From Plakobranchus ocellatus (lineage: Eukaryota > Mollusca > Gastropoda > Plakobranchidae): a DNA stretch of 37,922 bases. A program made the position numbers and the translations under genes. Of this stretch, positions 26,701 to 32,700 are shown piece after piece (within the stretch, counting starts at the first letter, position 1; every line of letters begins with the position of its first letter). The notes under the pieces were generated by a model. The model searched no databases. It saw nothing but the letters and a program-made list of their open reading frames with translations, and had not been told where the DNA came from. Location: the NCBI GenBank assembly GCA_019648995.1, contig BLXT01008064.1, positions 550,187-588,108 of the forward strand. Reading direction: 5' to 3'.

Positions 26701-29700
26701 GATACGCAGGCCTGATTGTATTATATTAAGTTCTAAATCTATGGATAGTTCATAGCATTATCATAGGGCTGGCAATGGCAAGAGCCTAGCATCAACCAGA
26801 CAGTCTCGCACCAAGCCTAAGTTCAATGCTAGGTTTATAACTTCTCTAGATGAAAGACTGTGCGTATAGTTAGTCTCAAAGTGTAGGTAATTCAGTTTGA
26901 CCAAACCATTGACCTACAATAGTACAGTTGACATATGTAAAACGGGAAAAATTATCCCAAAATTCTTTATTTCTATTTAAATTGAAATTCTACCGCGATG
27001 ATTTTCTTAAATCGAGGTCGCTGATTTCAAATTTGCAATAAGAATTTTCGTATTTGCTTTCCTCGCAAAGATATGTCTGATGAAAAAAAAATCCTAGTCC
27101 AGGAGAGTGACGCCACAGTGTGAATGACCGACCGTCAACGCGGCAACCAACATTCAGTGATGGTAGGCCCAATAATGTTCATCTATGCACTGCACCGATA
27201 GGTTTGCTCCAAACCACCCCAACCCCTCTTCAGTCTACAAGATGCATGCTCGATGTTATGAAAAAAGGTCTAGCAAAGAGTGCCATGCATTTAATAAGTT
27301 TGAAAAGTTTGTTGCAGTGTTAGCGCTGTTATATTTTTTTTTCTCTAAGTTATTTAATATTCTGCATTATGCAAAGAAGCGCTACTAAATCTAGACTGGG
27401 TTTATTTCTGAGAGTATTACCAATCACAAATCCGCGAAATTCAGGATTTTGTGATAAAAATGCGAATTTCCGGAATGGAGGTCATTTTGTGGTAGAATTC
27501 CGGAATGAATCCGGAATTTCCGCAACGGTAGGCATGTCTGTATCAGACAAACAATACATTTTTGGCTCTCAATACTCATCAGATTTCACAACATCAGAAG
27601 CTAACCTTAGAACAAAAGCTTTTGCAGAGTGACAGAGTCATATGATAGAATAGAATATTTGTATAGGGTGATATAGTTTGTCTATATTGAAACTTTACCT
27701 TACTACGAAAGTTTATATAAGTTGATATCTCACCTTAGTAAGAGTTTGTGTGGGGTTACAGAGTCATGCAACAGTAGTAGAGTATCTTTACAAGGAAAGC
27801 CTACCTTGATAAGAAATTTTCTGTAACATAGCCATGCAATAGTAATACAACCTGTCTACAGTGGAAACTCACCTTAGTAAGGAAGTTTGTGTAGGGTGAC
27901 ATAGTCATACGGTAGTGATACAGCTTGTCTAGATTATTGCTCTCTGGATCACACAGCGGAATGGCTTTTTCACCGGGATAGATGTCGTGCCTGATGCCTG
28001 ACTGTCTGGACTTGATGCTACAGCGACACAGCAAGCCATCATTGGCCTGAAAGAAACATAAATTCCGACTGAATGAAAAAAAAAAATACATACAAAAAAA
28101 ATATGCAAAAGCAGCAGTTTGTTTTCCCTCAATATGTCATTCAGCTCAAACAATTCTCACTCCATCCACAAAACCCTTTACACCGAAATAGGAATTTGCA
28201 TCTTTTCTATGTGTCCAGTCTTCTTTCATTATCGCTGGCAATGGCCAAACACTCAAAGCTACACTATAGCCCTAGTCACACTGATAGATTCTTACATTTG
28301 CCTTAACCTACCAAACTCTGTGCAAAATAGGGTTGGGTTCTTGAAAACCTAAATGTGCATTGGCCCAACTTTCGATTTTTCAGGATTGCACCTCGATGTG
28401 AAGTGTACAAATGGGCAAAGATATGATGAGTTTGCACACAACAAGATGTGAAGTATTCCTTTTTTTTTTCAGAAAAGCTGTTTATAGCAAACACACAAAA
28501 TGCGTTGAGCTGCGCTCCTATCTTACTATCTTTAAATGAAAACACTAAATTAGAAGGGTTAAAACCTCTCACTGCCCTGTACGCAGAACTCATATGTTGC
28601 TTTCATCCATTCCCACCTCTCCTTTCTTCTCCTTACCTGGTCTTTAAGGTTGAACCAAAGTTCTGGGTGAAGGCTCTGAGGATGTTTCCTGCGCTTCTCC
28701 CATTCCTCCATTATCTGATTCACCCCATTATCATCATCATCATCTTCATCTTCTGATGATGATGAAGATGAGGAGGACGACTTTGCGTTCCCTGAGCAGG
28801 CATGATGATGGTGATGGTGGTGATGATGGTGGTGATGATGAGTGCTCTGTTGTACGGAACTTGTTTCCACAGGACTAGAATCCTGCTTCAGTTCTAGCCT
28901 CTTCATCATCTCCTCCTCAAACTTTGTCTCCAGCTCCACCATCTTGTCTGTGGCCTCTACATTACCGTTTTTGCTGTTGCAGGTAAAGTAGCGATCAGCT
29001 GGGCAGCTGCGAGTGTAGAGGCTGGCTGGATTCCCTTCTTCCAGATCTTGTGACACAGTGTTTACATTTAGAAAGTCTATGGATTCTGGAAGACATGGGG
29101 AATCTAATGAATCCTTTTTGTCATCTCCATGTGAAAGGATGTCACTCTTCCACAAATCATGTTTGCACTTGCTTATTTCTCCACTGCTTCTGGACTTTGG
29201 TGGCACTCTACCTCTGCTTCTGCTCCTACTTCGGCTACGCTTCGATGATCGTTGGGAGGAGTCTTTACTCCTTACTGGTGACCTCCTAGATCTAGAAGAA
29301 GATCTAATTCCTTTATCATGATAACTGCGGCTCTTCCTTGGAGAGACAAATTTGGAATCATCCTTCCTTCTGGATTCTGAAATGTCGCGAGTTCTTGCTA
29401 CAGGTGAATATGATTTGCTTCCTGCTCTACGACATGAAACGGAACTTTCACGGCTCCTGGATCGACCCAATCTATCTCGATCATGGTGTCTGGATGAGCG
29501 CCCAGCATCTCTTTCTGATAACTTGGTGGAACTATCAAACCTGTATGACTGCCTGTCTGGGTCTCCCGACAAGATCTTGCAGATTTGGTTCACCCTATCC
29601 TTGTTCCCTTCAGCCACATGCCTGGGTGAGGGACAACCTTGACTGTATTTATCTTGGCTTTTGCTGCCCCTGCTAGATTGCTCCGAGTCAGATAAATCTA

Positions 29701-32700
29701 CTGTTCTCCTCTGCTCTTGCCCACCAAACCTATCAGATTGTCTAATGGGCTCCGAAGAGTGTACACCTCTCCTTACTTCTCTGCCATTGCCCCTTTCTCT
29801 GTCTGATGATCTAGCATCTCTTGTGTTATTTGAAGAGGATACTTGTACAGATGAGTAGGGAGAGCCCACTCTTCCTCTGGCATCTCCTATGTTATTTGAA
29901 GAGGATACTGGCAGAGATAAGTAGGGAGAGTCCACTCTTCCTTTAGCATCTCCTGATGACCAAGAAAAACTTTGATTTCTTTGGAAGGTTTGGGAGACAG
30001 ATAGATTTTCAAAACAGCTCTTATGTGTATTAGGTTGCCGGGGAGTTCCTATTATGATACCCTGACCTGACTGAATTTTCTGCTGGTAGTAGTGCTGCTT
30101 CCTGTTGCTATCGGATGCAATTGGATGGCAGCTTCCAACACCACCGCCAACTTGACCGGGGACAAGTATTGAGGTGGGTACAGTTGTACAACCTGGGGAT
30201 TAAAAAGATGTTGTCTCTCATCTCAGCTCATTAGCAAATAAAAAAAATTGATAGATTCTTCTTTATCATGATGCCAATATAAAGACAAAATACAGTTGGC
30301 ATTTCATCAATTCGAAATGTACACAGAGCTGCCTTTGTAAAATATATAGTTTTGTTTGAAGCAAAAACAAATAAAAACACTCTGAGTAATAACAACCAAG
30401 CAAAATAAAAAAAAATCTTTCAGTTTTTGTTACAAAAAGACCAGCTTGACACACTTTCACAGCTTGTTACATTTGTGTGAAAATTTTTGAAAGTCTATAA
30501 AAAAAAAACCCCTCAGTTGCAAGGCTAAACAAACCTTGTGGCTGTGTACTGGAGGGCATTGGCAGAGGGAATCGATTCTGTTGTTGATTTGGAGGAGGCT
30601 GACTTTGAGAAAAGGCCAGACGCTGTTGATGATGTTGCAAGTGTTGCTGCTGCTGCTGCTGCTGCTGTTGCTGTAGAAGCCGCTGATGCTGTTGTTGTAG
30701 GAGCTGCTGCTGAACGAGTTGAGGCTGTAGTTGTTGAAGCAGCATCTTTTCTTGAAGGGTTTTTTCCTGCTGTTGCCGAAGCAACCTTTGCTTCTGAAGC
30801 TAAGCGTAGCAATATAATTTTTGAAAAAAAAAAAATTACAAATCTGTAGATTATTTTTTGTATCTTTTTACTCATTTACTATTTGATGACCTCGGGATTT
30901 TAAGCCCTCATCAGGCTTGGTGATGGCGTCTACTTCTGAGCTGTAATAAAAAATTCCTGCAGATTCAGGGTGGTAGACCACCCCACCAATGACTCACATC
31001 AGTAGAAATAACTAAGGGCTGCTGAAAAAACAAATGTTCAACTCTAAATTTTGGGGAGACTGAAAAAAAGAAAGCAGATCAAGATGGATTATTTTTTTTG
31101 TAATATATTTTTCGCTTTTGAAAACAAAACAAAAACCCCCCCCCCAAAAAATTAGCCATGCTAACTCCTGAACCATCATTCTGACTAAGCAAGAAAATGA
31201 AGAATGACAAATTTTCAAAAGTTGAGGCCTGAGTAAGCCAAGATTGGTGTGAATTTATGTTGTCCATGTTTTATGAACAAGCCTGATGAAGGACTGTCTT
31301 GAGACCGGCTCAAATGAGTCAGATGTCATATGTGACAATTTTGAAAGAAAAACGTTTCAAGACCAGTTGATTGTCTCCTTGTCCTGCTTTTTTCCAAAAA
31401 AGAGAAAATCTCAACAACTTGATACAGAAATCCAACACCTCCTACGATGTTTCACAATTACAAAGCTTACTACATGGAATTTCTGACTATTATTGGTTTA
31501 AAATGTGAAAAATGCAACTTATGATTCATTTGGACTAATCTTTTCCAGAGAGTTTGATTCCCGATTCCATTGTGTGTTACCAGAAGCCCTAAAAAAAAAT
31601 GCAATGCTAATCGAGAAGAAAGAGTGTATAATGAATCCAAAAAGAAATATAGAGTACTCCCAAATGGACAATTTGGGGGTATTTGAAAAATTTGAATAAA
31701 AATGCAACTTATGATTCATTTGGCCTAATCTTTTTCAGAGTTTGGTTTCAGATTTCATTGTGTGTTACCAGAATGCAAAATTTTAAAAAATGCATTGCTA
31801 ATCGAGAGGAAAGAGTGTAAAATGAATCCAAAAAGAAATATTGAGTACTCCCAAATGAACAATTGCCAAAAGGTGGACGTCATAATTGTGTCATGATTTT
31901 TACTGCACTTTGAAAAAAAAAAGAATCTCTGATTAAAAACTGAAAAATCCCAATTGAGTATCATTGAGGTACAATTCATGTAATGTTGGATATTAGGAGA
32001 AAATCAATTAAAAAAAAAAAAACTGGTCTGTGTTTCTTCACTTGGTGGTGAATGGGCTTAATTTGTTGATGGGTGACCACTTTTTTGGTGATTTAGTCAT
32101 CATAGTTATGTGCGAAATTATTTGGTTTAAGGATGCATCTAAAACTGATTTTTTAAAACCTTAAGCAGTACCCTGTATGCCCTTACACTCACAAAATCAA
32201 AATTTATGTATTGATGAGTTAATTTTTTCAAATCTTTCCCATATAAGTATGATGACATGCATCACTGTAAATTAATACAAATATTATAAATAATTATTTT
32301 AACAACCAATCTCTACAAAAATATGTTCTCCTTGAGACAGAAAATTCATTTCTCACTTGCAGCTCTAGCTGCAAAATATTTAATTTCTACTGAACGCCAC
32401 ACACATAGTGACAAGCATGAAATGTGAAAAAAAAAAAAATTAATCAGCCAACCTGCTCCTGCTGAATGATCTGCTGTCGCATCATAAATTGTTGCTGCTG
32501 ATGTTGAAGAAGCATTTGCTGTTGCTGCTGTAGCAGAACTGCAGCCAGGTTTGGGGCAATTCCACGCGCAGGAACTCCATTTCCTCCAACAGGCACCTCA
32601 TGGGGAAATATGAACAATTCTTGTCAGTTTATACATACATATGAGCAACTGCCAAAAGGTGAGATGTCATCATTATTATAATTGAAAGATTTTCTGTGAG

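Noticed and set aside
28559-28636. Extension of DROSHA exon 4 past 28637 as a continuous frame
   Set aside because: A good donor (CAG|GTAAGG) at 28637 joins in frame to the conserved zinc-binding exon 5, whereas the extension has no similarity to Drosha.
30538-30849. Ala/Val/Glu-rich plus-strand frame of 103 codons
   Set aside because: It is the antisense shadow of the polyglutamine exon 3 of DROSHA.
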